Assembly: GCA_029959085.1 (NCBI GenBank)
Contig: JARWIR010000010.1
Coordinates: forward strand, 6,221,001-6,285,000
Direction: 5' to 3'
DNA from: Nemophila menziesii
Taxonomy: Eukaryota > Streptophyta > Magnoliopsida > Boraginales > Hydrophyllaceae
DNA length: 64,000 nucleotides
Below are positions 1 to 10,620 of this stretch, piece by piece; positions within the stretch are counted from its first letter, which is position 1; the number at the start of each line of letters is the position of its first letter. The notes beneath the pieces were generated by a model. It saw nothing but the letters and a program-made list of their open reading frames with translations. It was not told where the DNA came from and did no database searches. Both the position numbers and the translations under genes were made by a program.

Positions 1-2400
1 TGTGGCTAGGAATGGTCTTCCCAAGATGATGGGGACATTCCTATCCGCGTCGTATTCAAGGATAACAAAATCTACAGGAAAAACTAGAGTACCTGCCTTG
101 ACGAGGACATCTTCGATTCGTCCCTCAGGATGCACGAGGGATCTGTCTGCCATTTGTAGGACCATAGAGGTAGGTCGCATATCTCCAATCTTCAGCATAT
201 CAAAAATTGATTTGGGCATGAGATTAATACTCGCGCCTAAATCGCATAGAGCTTTCCCCTTCCACTCACTACCAATCGAGATTGGAAGCGTAAAACTTCC
301 TGGATCAAGTAGCTTCGGTGGTAGTTTGCTCTGACAGATGGCACTACACTCTTCAGGTAACCCTACCATTTCATTATCGCAGTATGGTCTTTTGTTGGTA
401 AGGGCTCTCTTTAAAAACTTCACGTATTTTGGTATGTCTTTGATGGCTTCTAACAGTGGAATATTAATATTGAGACCTCTCACTCTATTCAAGAATCTTT
501 GATATTCGGCCATATCTCCTTTCTTCTGAACTCTTGAAGGGAAAGGTGGAGGAGGACGGGTTTCTTCAACATCTTTCTTTTTCGGAGCTTCCGGTACCTT
601 CTCCACTTCTGTCACTTCAGGTTCTTCATCTTTCTCTTCCACCTCTTCTAACGGTTTTTCTTTTCTAGTAACTTCTTTTTCTTTCATAACCGGGAAGGGT
701 GGTGGTTGCACAGTCTTACCGCTTCTGGTAGTGATCGCGTTACAATCCTCCCTTTGTTTAGGAATTTCTGTGTCACTCGGGAGTTGGCCTTGACCTCGAA
801 CATTCAAACTGTTGGCAATTTTTGATATTTGACTCTCTAAGACTTTTAGCGAAGCGGAATGTGAGTTCAATGTTTCATTTATCTTGTTCTCCCTTGTGTG
901 GGTATCGTCCATGAATCGAGATAGTTGGTTTTCGAGTTTCTCGGACCTCTTTTCTGCGTCTGACATGTATTTTGTTACAGTAAGTGCTAACTCACTTGCG
1001 GTAATTGCACCTTCTTGAGGCCGAGAAGGGAGCGCTTTTTGAGCTAATGTGTCGGCATACGCGTCTTGATCGGTTCTAGGTTGATTTCCTTGGTATTGGT
1101 TTTGCGTTCGAAAATGATAATTGTTCCCTTGAGGCCTTTGTTGATAAGTTCCAGGATTGGCTGCCCCTTGTGGATTTGAATACTGAAAGCCTGGATGATT
1201 TCTGTTTTGATTTCCATACCCTTGACCACCTGAATAGTTACCTCGCTGATTAACGAAGTATACGGATTCTGGGTTGTTGGCACATTCTTCCCAGCCATGA
1301 TCATCTCCTCCACAACTAGAACATAATTCTGGTTCATTCACAACATTTACCACAGCTTTATTCGACATAGATAATTGTTTCAGCTTGTTCTCAAGTGCAG
1401 CAATCTTAGCGTTCAATGCAGTTTCTGTATCCAAATTCAAAGTACCTCTTTCCGAAGCTCTAACCGGTGATTTCGAGGATTGCCAACTCATTTCATTCTT
1501 CACAATTCGGTCCATGATAATCAGAGCTTGATCAGTTGTGACCATCATGAGACCACCTTGGCACATAGTATCGATTTTATCTTTCGCAGCATCACCTAAA
1601 CTTCGATAAAATATTCCAAGTTGTAATTCAAGAGAGTACCCATGTAATGGGCACTTGCGTAATAATGTTTGAAAACGAGTCCATGCAGCACCTACAGTTT
1701 CTCCTGGCTCTTGGCGAAAATAAACAATATCTAATTGCCCACTGAGTCGAACACTTTGAGGATAGTACCTATTGAAAAAGGCTGTCTGAAGCTGATCCCA
1801 AGTCACAATCGCGTTGTATGGCTGTTGATCATACCATTCACTTGCTCCTCCGGTGAGGAAGAATGGAAACATATGAGAGTACATTTGTTCTTGGGTTACT
1901 CCAGGGGTGACATATGCATCACAGATTTGCATAAACTTGTACATAGCACGAATAGGATCTTCGCGAGCTGCACCACTATACTGTCCCACGGTTGTAAACT
2001 GGTTGATCATCCCTGCGTCTGGTCTGAATCGAACTCCTTGAATTGCAGGAGGACGGAGTCCTAGTGGTGGTAGAAGAAAAGGTCCATGGTTGTTCGGTTG
2101 AAAGATCTGCGGTCCATGATCTAGAAGTACTCCACCATTATTGTTGACTTGTTGTTGATTTCCGGGAGGAGCTGGTAATTGGACTCCTACCGGTGGAATT
2201 GGTAATTGAACTCCTACCGGTGGAGCTATTGGGAGACCGTTGCCATCCAACTGAATCACGGGATCCTGAATCACGGGATCTTGAATCACAGGATCTTGAG
2301 CATTATCTTCTGCCATTGCTTTTTCTAACTTTGCTTGTTTTCTTGCTTCTTTATCTCTTTTGTTTTTCTCTCGAATTAACCTCTCGGGGTTTGAGTACAT
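1..2400 (-). CDS. Athila-like gag-protease, 5' part of gag-pol (element A, cut by window edge)
   Basis: Reading the minus strand from an ATG at 2400-2398 gives 800 codons that stay open to base 1. I checked nearly all of the frame and saw no stop. The product is a Ty3/gypsy Gag followed by the start of Pol. A short internal repeat (QDPVIQDPVIQ) and a proline-rich stretch lie near the N-terminus. The retrotransposon Gag domain follows (about residues 130-290, with ASEWYDQQ and GETVGAAWTRF). A CX2CX4HX4C zinc knuckle uses C360, C363, H368 and C373. A basic/acidic linker leads to an aspartic protease with CDLGASINLMP and IILGRPFLAT, the form typical of Athila-like elements. Pol continues left of the window. 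The frame is intact here, unlike its relatives B, C and E, so A may be young. The start is the first ATG after the primer site in this frame. Confidence 0.9.
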   Translation of the reverse strand, partial: MYSNPERLIREKNKRDKEARKQAKLEKAMAEDNAQDPVIQDPVIQDPVIQLDGNGLPIAPPVGVQLPIPPVGVQLPAPPGNQQQVNNNGGVLLDHGPQIFQPNNHGPFLLPPLGLRPPAIQGVRFRPDAGMINQFTTVGQYSGAAREDPIRAMYKFMQICDAYVTPGVTQEQMYSHMFPFFLTGGASEWYDQQPYNAIVTWDQLQTAFFNRYYPQSVRLSGQLDIVYFRQEPGETVGAAWTRFQTLLRKCPLHGYSLELQLGIFYRSLGDAAKDKIDTMCQGGLMMVTTDQALIIMDRIVKNEMSWQSSKSPVRASERGTLNLDTETALNAKIAALENKLKQLSMSNKAVVNVVNEPELCSSCGGDDHGWEECANNPESVYFVNQRGNYSGGQGYGNQNRNHPGFQYSNPQGAANPGTYQQRPQGNNYHFRTQNQYQGNQPRTDQDAYADTLAQKALPSRPQEGAITASELALTVTKYMSDAEKRSEKLENQLSRFMDDTHTRENKINETLNSHSASLKVLESQISKIANSLNVRGQGQLPSDTEIPKQREDCNAITTRSGKTVQPPPFPVMKEKEVTRKEKPLEEVEEKDEEPEVTEVEKVPEAPKKKDVEETRPPPPFPSRVQKKGDMAEYQRFLNRVRGLNINIPLLEAIKDIPKYVKFLKRALTNKRPYCDNEMVGLPEECSAICQSKLPPKLLDPGSFTLPISIGSEWKGKALCDLGASINLMPKSIFDMLKIGDMRPTSMVLQMADRSLVHPEGRIEDVLVKAGTLVFPVDFVILEYDADRNVPIILGRPFLAT

Positions 2401-2520
2401 GCACCAAACCTGTAAATCTGAGAAAGCAAGAACAAACCAAAGCGTAAAACTGAAAAATAAAAATGAAAACTAAAAACTAGCAACTAAAACACTTACGGAT
2501 AACACCGTGGTCACACGCTA

Positions 2521-2541
2521 CCGTCCCCGGCAGCGGCGCCA
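2521..2541 (-). other. Primer binding site of element A, tRNA-Asp type
   Basis: On the minus strand the sequence next to the LTR reads TGGCGCCGCTGCCGGGGA. It matches the 3' end of plant tRNA-Asp at all but one of 18 positions. It lies between the LTR and the gag start at 2400, as expected for minus-strand DNA priming. Confidence 0.85.
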
Positions 2542-4339
2542 AAAACTTGGTGTCTCCTAGTGTGTTCTAAATAAACACACCTAAAAAGGCAAGACACGTA
2601 CCGCAAGTGTACGGGTCGTCCAAGTAATATCCGGTAAACGGGATTTCGATCTCAGGGACGGATTAGGTATGATGAAAGTGTTATGCAATAAATGGAAATA
2701 GTTGCTTGAATGAAAATTAAAAGTAAAGAAATAGATTTTTATTTGATTTTTGATTAAAGGACTAAAGTGCAAATAAAGTAAATATTAAACTAAAAATTAT
2801 ACTAATGCAAGAAAGTAAATATAAAGAGACTAAAAGGATGAGAGAATAGTACTTGAGTCACGCTAGGTTTCACCAAAATAAACTTAATCAATGCTTCTTC
2901 TAAGGGACAAATCAGTAACTAGTAATAGTCGGGATTCTAGATTCTCCTAACCCCCGTCAGGGTGGACTTAGGAGCTATTCTTAGGTGTTACAAACCCCGT
3001 CAGGGCGATCATAATCCACCTTCGAATGTCAGGTTCTCTACCCAATTGGCTATAAGATTAACTAAGTCCGTCAGGATCAATAATTTCTATCTTACGTTTA
3101 TTACCTATGTCAGTAATTAAACCCCCCGTCAAGATGATCCAATCGCCACTAATTGGAATAGCTTAATTACTCAAACCTATGTCTAATTGGCCAAATTAAA
3201 TATAGTGAAATTAAATTACGATAACAAACAATACTAAATTACTCAATTCGATTTAAATTATAAAAACAATCCCAAATCAGAAAGCATTCATTAAATAAAT
3301 TAAGGTTCAACCTATATAGCGATTCTCAAGCACTTAAGAAGTTTAGCTCATAATGGAAAATAAAACTAAAACAATGAAATTAAAAGACATAATGTTTTAC
3401 AGAAAGAAAATAATAAAACCTAATGAAGAGGTTGGGTTTGGCTTGAATTGGAGATATAGACAGTCTCCAGCTCTAGCGTTCTTCCTTCCTGCTTGCTCTG
3501 ACTTGAATCCTTAAGCCTCTTTTATAATGATATGAAGTGTGTGTAAAAGAGGAGGCTAAGGGGTGTATTTATAGGTGTTGGAAGACCCTAGGTCGAATTT
3601 GCTTGGAGTGGAAGACAAGTCAAGGACTCTCAAATTCGTAGCTCTAAAAGACAAGATTCTGCTGATTTGATTTGGTCATATCTTTTTCAATACTTATCCG
3701 TTTGAGAAGTTCCAATATATGAAACTGCTTGTCTTGGAAAGCTCTTTCTATTGGTGCAGACCATTCGTCCAGAATCCTAACCAATCTTTTATTATGATTT
3801 AATTCCTAAAACGTGGCTGGATTTCAGATTTCAAAAGGCAGCTTTATCTTTTCCTCCTTTGAATAAATCTTTCCTAAATCTTCTTATTTCCATGTAAATC
3901 TTCTTTCCTTTCATCTTTATCTTGACTTGGCCTCTAAGTAATTACCATTTATCTTTTTAAAGCTTCACATTAAATAAATAATTAAACCGCATATGCTTAA
4001 AAAGAATAAATCAATAAATCAAGATAACGAAATAGGAAAGTGTACTCTCAAAATAGAAACTCGGGTAAAAATCATTCCTAACACTCTAAAATACACTAAG
4101 ACTTTATTCTCACTTCCCCACCTTGGATTGGTCTTTCAATAAATTCAAGAACCTATTTAACTTTGCATCAAAAATAGTCAAATTTACGCACAAAAGCTCA
4201 GAAAATGCAAATAGTTAAATTCCAAGGGGGAAAAGTGTAATATGATCAAATAAGCCTAAAAGTCTATCAAATAAGTCAATAATTCACCTAAAATGATGTC
4301 TCCAGAGGGCTAATAATTAGAACAAATAGGGAGACATCA
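2542..4339 (-). repeat. 5' LTR of element A (about 1.8 kb)
   Basis: On the minus strand it starts TGATGTCTCCC at 4339 and ends beside the primer site at 2542. The start matches the LTRs of elements C, B, F and H. A TATA box (TATAAATA) lies on the minus strand at 3573-3566. The strand carries several copies of a CCYTGACGGGG-like motif (near 2955, 2997, 3067 and 3126). The right flank continues in the protease frame of element B, so A was inserted into B. Confidence 0.88.
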
Positions 4340-5029
4340 CCTATTCAATTACATGGTATGCTCAAGGTGAAAGCTATGTACGATGTGGGTTCTGGTGTGA
4401 ATCTTATGCCTAAGTCCGTGTTCGAGAGACTTGGACTTCAGAAATCAGAGAAAACTCCAGTGAAGTTGCAGTTTGCTGACAACTCAGTGAAAAGGACATG
4501 GGGAACAGTGGAGGACGTCCTAGTTCGTGCAGGTAATATCGCCATCCCTACTGACTTTGTTATTCTTGAGTTTGATGCAGATAAGCAGGTTCCAATCATA
4601 CTTGGACGGCCTTTCATGGCCACAGGTCAAAGTGTGATCAACTTCCAAGATGGGACCATCACCCTTCATGCAAAGAATGTATCCGAGACCTTCTATGTCT
4701 TGGGTAAGAAACCAAGGAAGTTGGATCCCACAGTTCATGTCATCCACAGCCTTTCACATCACAAAGTCCCTCCTGAGGAGGTCCAATTAAAGTCCGTGGA
4801 TACTGAGCCAGACATTGAGTTTGGGGTTGGCCATGAAGTTTTATGGAAAGCTCACAAACGCGAGAATAGGCCACGAAGTTTCAAAGACTCGTGGATGGGA
4901 CCATTCACTGTCACTAAGATTGTTTCAGCCAAGGTGATAGAAATTCGCCCCAAAACTGGGGTCAAGCGCAGATTAGTGGACGTTCATAGGCTTACTCGTT
5001 GTTGGGGAGGCTATATTCGCAAATCTTGA
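4340..5029 (+). pseudogene. Protease joined to integrase C-terminus by internal deletion (element B)
   Basis: The frame is open from the border with element A at 4340 to a stop at 5027-5029. The first part is the Athila-type protease: DVGSGVNLMPKSVF, then FVILEFDAD and IILGRPFMAT. Around 4740-4830 it switches to a sequence ending in an integrase C-terminal GPY/F-type domain (WMGPFTVTKI, then VDVHRLTRCWGG). RT, RNase H, the integrase zinc domain and the integrase core are absent. The open frame across the join suggests an in-frame deletion. A short fusion protein could be made from the ATG at 4358. I see no reason to think it is a functional gene. Confidence 0.8.
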
Positions 5030-5039
5030 CAGAGGTAAC

Positions 5040-5060
5040 ACGTCTAACTTTGAAAGACGT
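5040..5060 (+). other. Hairpin just after pol (element B)
   Basis: ACGTCT pairs with AGACGT across a 9-nt loop, 11 bases after the pol stop. Element C has CGTCG/CGACG at the same place with a changed pair (G-C versus T-A), so the pairing is kept while the bases differ. Both follow a conserved GAGGTAAC. Confidence 0.5.
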
Positions 5061-5254
5061 AAAACAAAAGTGATGTACGGGAGACAACCCGTAGTTTTTT
5101 TATGTTTTCGTGTCTTTTATGTTTTTAGTTTAAGTTTATTTTAGTTGTTTTTAGTTGATAATGCATATTTGAGAAAGGTATTAGTGTTTTTGGTATGTAG
5201 GAATTGGAGAAATCGAGTTAGGGAACGCGAGGAAAAAATTTCGGCGCGAAGATT

Positions 5255-5628
5255 GACCCCCGCGGACTACCCCCACGGACTACCCCCTAGTCCGTGCCCT
5301 GGTCCGCGAGGTCAAAACACGTGCCACGGGTTGCACCGCGGGCTTGATCCAGAAACAGGAAAAAAATTGACCGTGGACTACCCCATGGTCCGCGCCTTGG
5401 TCCGCGAGGCACAAACGCGTGCCACGGGGTAGGTCCACGTGTATTTTGACGTAGGAGGCGCGGAGCACCCCCGCGGTACACCGCACCCTGGTCCGCAGAG
5501 CAAAAACACGTGCCACGGGGTCCTACCACGGGTGTTAACCAGTGAGCAAAAATTTTCAACCATCAGATATCGCGGTGTACCCCGCGGTACACCCCATGGT
5601 CCGCAGGGGTAGTCCGCACGAGCCGCCA
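5255..5628 (+). repeat. GC-rich palindromic word array of element B
   Basis: About three and a half imperfect units of roughly 100 bases. Each holds the words CCGCGGACTACCCC, GGTCCGCG and ACACGTGCCACGGGG. The stretch is far more GC-rich than its surroundings. Frames open across it are by-products of the repeat. It lies between pol and the third ORF, as do different word arrays in C, E, F and copia element D. Confidence 0.85.
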
Positions 5629-6066
5629 GAGAGAGAAAAGAAAGGGTTTCAAGTTTATAAAGAGATCTAATGCTTATTATTCCGAATTTATTAAACCTTA
5701 AACCTCTTTCTTCTCTCCAAAACTATCCTAACTCCATTGAGCTCATCAAAACCTTCACCAATCACCAAAAAACTACCCAATCATCAAGAAAAACACATCA
5801 AACCTTATCTCCACATTATTACAAGAGAGAATCAAACACCCAATAATCACCAAATCCATTCAAATTGAAGAATCAAGAGCTTAAATTTTCAAAATTCATC
5901 CTACAATTTCTTAAATCCAAGCCAACCCATTACAAATCCACCTCACCCACATAGAGATTCATCATCAATTCACCTATCCTAAGTCAAATCAAGCTTGTTC
6001 AACCATTAATTCAAGAGTTTAATTTTCAAGGGTTGCTAGAGCTTTTGAGTTGGGGGTTAATTGAAG
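5629..6066 (+). other. C/A-rich leader of the third ORF (element B)
   Basis: Noncoding, rich in A, C and T and poor in G, with short runs such as CATCAAAACC. It resembles the leader before the third ORF in C, E and F. It ends with TTGAGTTGGGGGT at 6045-6057, a copy of the polypurine-tract motif, ten bases before the ATG. Confidence 0.6.
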
Positions 6067-7266
6067 ATGACTAATAGAACAACAATTTTATCTAACAAGA
6101 GGGAGGTGAAGAGTAACAAGGGATTGGATTTAAACAAGAAGAAATCAATTGACAAAGGTGCTAGTTCTAAATCAAAGGGTAAAGATAAAGTTGAGAAAAG
6201 TGGGATACCTTTGTTTGATCGTAATGGTAAAAAGCTTTATTATTATGCAAAGGAGAAAACTCAACATCAACAAGATCTTATACCTATAAAGAAAGTAAAT
6301 ACTTCAAGGGCCTTGAAGATTTCTGCGGAGAAACAATTAAAAGAACTACCTTTTGCCTATGAGAAAGTATTCAAGGAAGAAGTTGGAGATGGGGAATACA
6401 AGAGATTCTTAGAGCTTGGTGAGAAATTGGGTTGGTCTACGTTCATGGTAAGACGTTCTGAACTATGTCATGAATTAGTTTTGGAGTTCTATTTAGGCCT
6501 CTTTAGCCGAGATAGTAAAGGTTGTGTTCCGATTAGAGGAAAGTTAGTTCCTTTCACAGTTGAGGAGATTAGAAACCACTTCAAGTTTAAGAAATTGAAA
6601 GGTTTTTGCAAATTTGAAGAAGCAGTTGCTAAACAAAAAATATTTGATGAGGAATTACTTTTTGGGCATGTTTTAGACAAAGAGAAAGTGCAATCACATA
6701 AGGGAGAATTGAAGGCACCTTCGCCTTACAAATATGTTCAACCGGATGCGAGAATTTGGCACAATTTCCTTGTCCCTAATATCTTTGGAAACACATGAAC
6801 TTTGGATGTGACTATGAAGTACGCTCTACTTTTGGACTGTATTTTGAGAGGAGAAGAAGTTGATGTGGCACAGTTGATCTATGAGGAGGTGATACGATTT
6901 TCGGTCTCTCCTAAATCGGTTTATAATGTTAAATTTCCTACTATGATCACGTGTCTTGTGCGAAAAGAGAATGTAGCATTGGGTGAAGAAGAGAAACTCG
7001 AATTTAAAGGGAGTTATATTGATAATGCTTGGATCAAGGATATCTTTCGAAGAGCGGGTTCTACGCAAGTCTCGAAAGAAGAAAAGGAGCAAACTTGGCA
7101 AGAGAAGATGGAGGAGCGTTTAACGAAATTCGAAGCAGCTCAAACTTCCTTAGTCAATGATGTGGCAAAAATCAATGCTAATCAAGTGCACATCATGAAA
7201 CTCCTTGAGCAATTAACGAAAGATCCGGCAATTCCAACCTTGGATGTCAATGATGCGAGGCAATAG
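6067..7266 (+). pseudogene. Third ORF, env-like position, putative plant transposon protein domain (element B, one stop)
   Basis: The frame starts with ATG at 6067 (MTNRTT, matching the start in element C). It is broken once, by TGA at 6796-6798, and continues in the same frame to TAG at 7264-7266. The N-terminus is rich in lysine. The central part (GWSTFMV, LVLEFYLGLF, VPIRGKLVPFTVEEIRNHF, then WHNFLVPNIF) aligns with the third ORF of element C. It has the look of the 'putative plant transposon protein' domain often found downstream of pol in Athila-like elements. The C-terminus is a predicted coiled coil (KFEAAQTSLVNDVAKINANQ). I see no signal peptide or membrane segment, so 'env-like' refers to position only. 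Function unknown. Confidence 0.75.
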
Positions 7267-7374
7267 CCTCGAGAGTATGTTCTCTTTCTTCCTTACCATT
7301 TATGTAAATATGTCTATCTGCTAATTTTAATTTCTGTTTTTTTTTCTTTTCTTTTTTTTTCGAGTTTTTTTTTC

Positions 7375-7394
7375 GAGTTGTGGGGACACGGCTC
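7375..7394 (+). other. Hairpin after the third ORF (element B)
   Basis: GAGTTGTG, loop GGGA, CACGGCTC, followed by ATTTTT. The stem has 8 pairs including two G-U pairs. Elements C and F have the same hairpin at the same place with one and zero G-U pairs. A T-run and a polypurine-tract-like copy (7399-7411) follow. Confidence 0.6.
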
Positions 7395-7724
7395 ATTTTT
7401 GAGTTGGGGGTGTGGGGATTCGTTGTCTCTCATCTCCATTTTCTGTTTTTAGGTAGAAATTAAAATTTTTGATACATGGGAATTAGATGTAGAGTGTGTT
7501 TAATAGCTTGAAAGCATAAGCTCAGTAGATTAATGATAGTAAGTAATATGTTTATGAGCTATGTATTTGTATGCTTTGAGTATTTGCAGGAAAAACACGC
7601 GTTGATAGTAAAGAAAAGATTAGTGAGCAATGCGATAGAAAGTATGTTCGATCTCAGGAAACCTTGAGAAGTGTGTAGGCCGTGAGATCCAAGCTAGTTG
7701 AAAAACCATTTGATGAAAGTGCTA

Positions 7725-7914
7725 GAGTAATGATATATGTCACCCTTTTCATGTCACCCTTTTATCACTCTTCTATATATATGTTTTGATTTCCTTGAAT
7801 AGAAGATAGAGAAAAATTAAATAGGATAGAGAAATTAATTCATTGGTACATGTAGACATACATGTAGAAGGTGATAAAAGGGTGATACAAAAAGGGTGAC
7901 AAATATCATTACTC
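7725..7914. mobile_element. 190-bp MITE with about 43-bp terminal inverted repeats
   Basis: Left end GAGTAATGATATATGTCACC and right end GGTGACAAATATCATTACTC are inverted copies. The pairing extends inward through TCACCCTTTTATCAC. The 8-bp direct repeat AAGTGCTA flanks it at 7717-7724 and 7915-7922. It sits in the 3' noncoding part of element B and has no counterpart in C. The TIR starts with G and the duplication is 8 bp (9 with one mismatch), so a Mutator- or hAT-related origin is possible. It carries no ORF. Confidence 0.85.
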
Positions 7915-9041
7915 AAGTGCTAAAGGTAAGAAAATTATTAATTACATAGTGTGGAAAGTGATTAAGGCGGTTCTTTCATATTTGAAGCCTTTGAAGCCTT
8001 TTTACACCTTATCACCTTGTGATTTTTGATTTTATATGCTATATCTTTCTCAGCCTATTCTAGCCTTTCTAAAGCCTTTTATTGAAACACATTATAAGCC
8101 ATATCCTTTAGATTTTAGGACTTTCCCATATGACCCGCACTCGAATCGCGATGCATAGACAGTTGTTTTAGAGCTTGAGTTTGGGGTGGTGGGTCCACCT
8201 TTATGGGAATTGTTATTGGTATGGGATTTTTGAGCTTATTAATTGTGCTTTGTGCTTTATATTGATGATGATTCACATATTTTTTATTGTAACCCTTTGC
8301 CGGGGTAATAGTGAATGAAAAAGAAGCTTCGAGCTAAATTCGCCAACAAGGGCATTAAAAGAATATATATATATATATATGAGAAATTAGCATGATATCT
8401 CAACATTAAAAGAGAGTCATAGATTAAGAAATTGATTTGAAAAGAAAAGAAAATATATATATTCGGACCGGCAAAGTGGATTTTTATGTGAACATCTAAA
8501 GCTTTAATTAGGTTATTGGGGATGCTAAATTTTGCATCAAGGAATTCATTGGGTTGAGTGAGAAACGTTTTATGAGAGTAACTCAAGCTCTAGGGCGATT
8601 CGTTGATGGCTAGTGAGGAGAGAGCCAAAAGCTCACTCCAAATTATCCAAATATACTATCATACCATCCCTAAGCCTACATTACAACCTTAAAGACCTTT
8701 TGATTCTTTGCTATGTAATTGAGAAGTGATTGAGCCATTAGAGAGTAGTTAAGTGGATCTGTGGATACTAGTGAGGTTTGATGAACAATCTATAGCTCTC
8801 TTGGGGAACTGAGTAAAGTCCCAATCCTTCTTACATTACGAAACTAATCTGATCTTGAATTCAAGCCGTGTTGAGTATGGATATGAGAAGTGTACAAGTA
8901 AGTAGTTTATGAATATTATTGCATGAAATTTTCTGAGTTATGTGCTTTAGGTTTATTCTATATATTCTGCTATGCTTTTTCCCCTTGTGTTGAGAATTTT
9001 ATAAGTGTGTATTTATAGACTTCCCTTTGTTTTTATCTTTA
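7915..9041 (+). other. 3' noncoding region of element B
   Basis: No ORF is supported. Blocks conserved with C, F and H are: a polypurine-tract-like copy (8175-8187); CTTTGCCGG at 8295-8303, which can pair with CCGGCAAAG at 8468-8476; a short TA run near 8365-8381; and GTGAGGAGAGAGCCAAAAGC from about 8611, which can fold through GTGAG/CTCAC. Confidence 0.6.
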
Positions 9042-9077
9042 TTGTATCGGGACGATACAACTTTGAGTTGGGGGTCT
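9042..9077 (+). other. Hairpin plus polypurine tract of element B
   Basis: TTGTATCG, loop GGA, CGATACAA (9042-9060) is a perfect 8-bp stem. It is followed at once by CTTTGAGTTGGGGGTCT (9061-9077), whose purine run abuts the LTR start TGATG. Element C has a different perfect stem with the same loop at the same distance, so base pairs have changed on both sides. Confidence 0.75.
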
Positions 9078-10620
9078 TGATGTCTCCTCATTTGTGATAG
9101 ATTTATGTTAAGATGAGACATCATTTTAAGTGATTTAGAAGTCAATAATGTCGATTTTCTTGAGTTTTAGTGCACTTTCCTATTTTGAGTCTTGATTTGT
9201 AGAATTATTGTTTTTAGAGCATATTGGGTTTAATTGTTTATTTAGTGTGTAGCTTTAAAGATAATTATGGGGCTTAATTAGAGTCCAAGTCAAAGACAAC
9301 AACTTATGGAAAGATATTTGCATGGTAATTGGAGATAAGGAAATAAAAGCTAAAAAGATGGAAAAGGAAAAGCTGCCTAAATCTGGGATTCTGCATACAC
9401 GTCCAAAGATGTGGGTTTTTACCTAAGAAATAGGCCGGTTTTGGTAATTTCCTTCTTTAAGGATCAAGATAATTCTGTTGCGATTCTTTTGGTATATTAT
9501 GGAGCTCAAACCGACCAATAACGAAGAAGATATGTTCAAAACGGTGCAGCAATGTTTATCTTTATTTCCATACGAATTTGAGTTGGGCTAGAAGTCCAAT
9601 AACTTACCTCTTCCTCAAGAAAACGAATTAGGTCTTCTAAACACCTATAAATACACCCTTATATCACTTTTAATTCTACCTCTCTTAATCCTTGCCTCAT
9701 AGTAATTAGTTCTTAAGGTTTTATTCTTCCAGTTTATTGTAGAGAGCAAGATGATGTCTTTTGTAATGTCTTTTAGTTTATTTCCTTCAGGTATGAACTA
9801 AACCTCCCATAGCTTGGGTTTTGTATATGTATAATCTATGAATTCTAGTTCTTCTATCTAAGTTTCTTTGGTAATTATATGTTTTAATCTGATATTAGCT
9901 ACTTACTTTATATTTGTTTATGTGTTTTGATTTATTGTCTTTCCTAGAACTGATCACTTTAGGATTGTTTTAAGAGTAGTTAGATGGTCTCCTTGACAGG
10001 GTGTTTAACTATTGAACCACCACATAATGTCTAGTGTCGATAGTAGTTCTGACAAAATATGCTTCTAACTAGATAGTCATTAGGGTTTGATTTAATCACC
10101 ATATCACCAATTGATTGTAGTGTGCTGGATAGGGCCTTATTGGCGTTTGATAACCCTATTTGAGTCCTCGTCTTGGTTGTGCCGTAGCCCCCTTAGTCGC
10201 TCTCAAGGTCTAAGGTAGTGGAATTTAGAATCCTGACTAAGTATACCAAGAGCTAATATTCTCCCTTATGAACTAGATTATAGATAGAATTAGAAGGATT
10301 AGTGCATACTAGCAAAACCTAACCTATATTTCTCATCTCATATTTCTTAATCTTTTACTTTATTGTCTTTATTTTTCTAGTTTTAATTAGTTAATTTCGA
10401 AAATCCATATCTCTTTATTTTCTGTCTTTAATTATTTACTTTTACTCGTTATTGTTTTCTACGCGATTAACACACTTAAGTCCCTGAGAACGAACTCTAC
10501 TTATCATTAAAACTTGCATATGTCCTGTAATACTTGCAGTACTGTGCCTGTCTAGGGTGAGAGTGTGTAGTTTTCTTGAGCTTTATTTGTATTAATTTTA
10601 TCACACCCTAGGCGACACCA
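9078..10620 (+). repeat. 3' LTR of element B (1543 bp)
   Basis: Starts TGATGTCTCCTC and ends GGCGACACCA, with TG...CA termini. It matches the solo LTR at 27132-28641 over its whole length. TATA box TATAAATA at 9646-9653. The right flank is copia RT sequence. Confidence 0.9.

Larger units (their letters stand above)
4340..10620 (+). mobile_element. Element B: internally deleted Athila-like element, 5' part replaced by element A
   Basis: A plus-strand Ty3/gypsy element whose visible part starts inside the protease, where element A interrupts it. It holds a protease-integrase deletion fusion, a GC word array, a third ORF with one stop, a long 3' noncoding region, a polypurine tract and a 3' LTR. 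Reverse transcriptase and RNase H are missing, so this copy is non-autonomous. Its 3' LTR ends flush against a decayed copia RT, so B inserted into that older remnant. A solo LTR of the same family lies at 27132-28641. Confidence 0.85.

Noticed and set aside
5145..5563. Overlapping frames in the element B word array
   Set aside because: Open on both strands because of the GC-rich repeat. Not conserved as protein in C, E or F.
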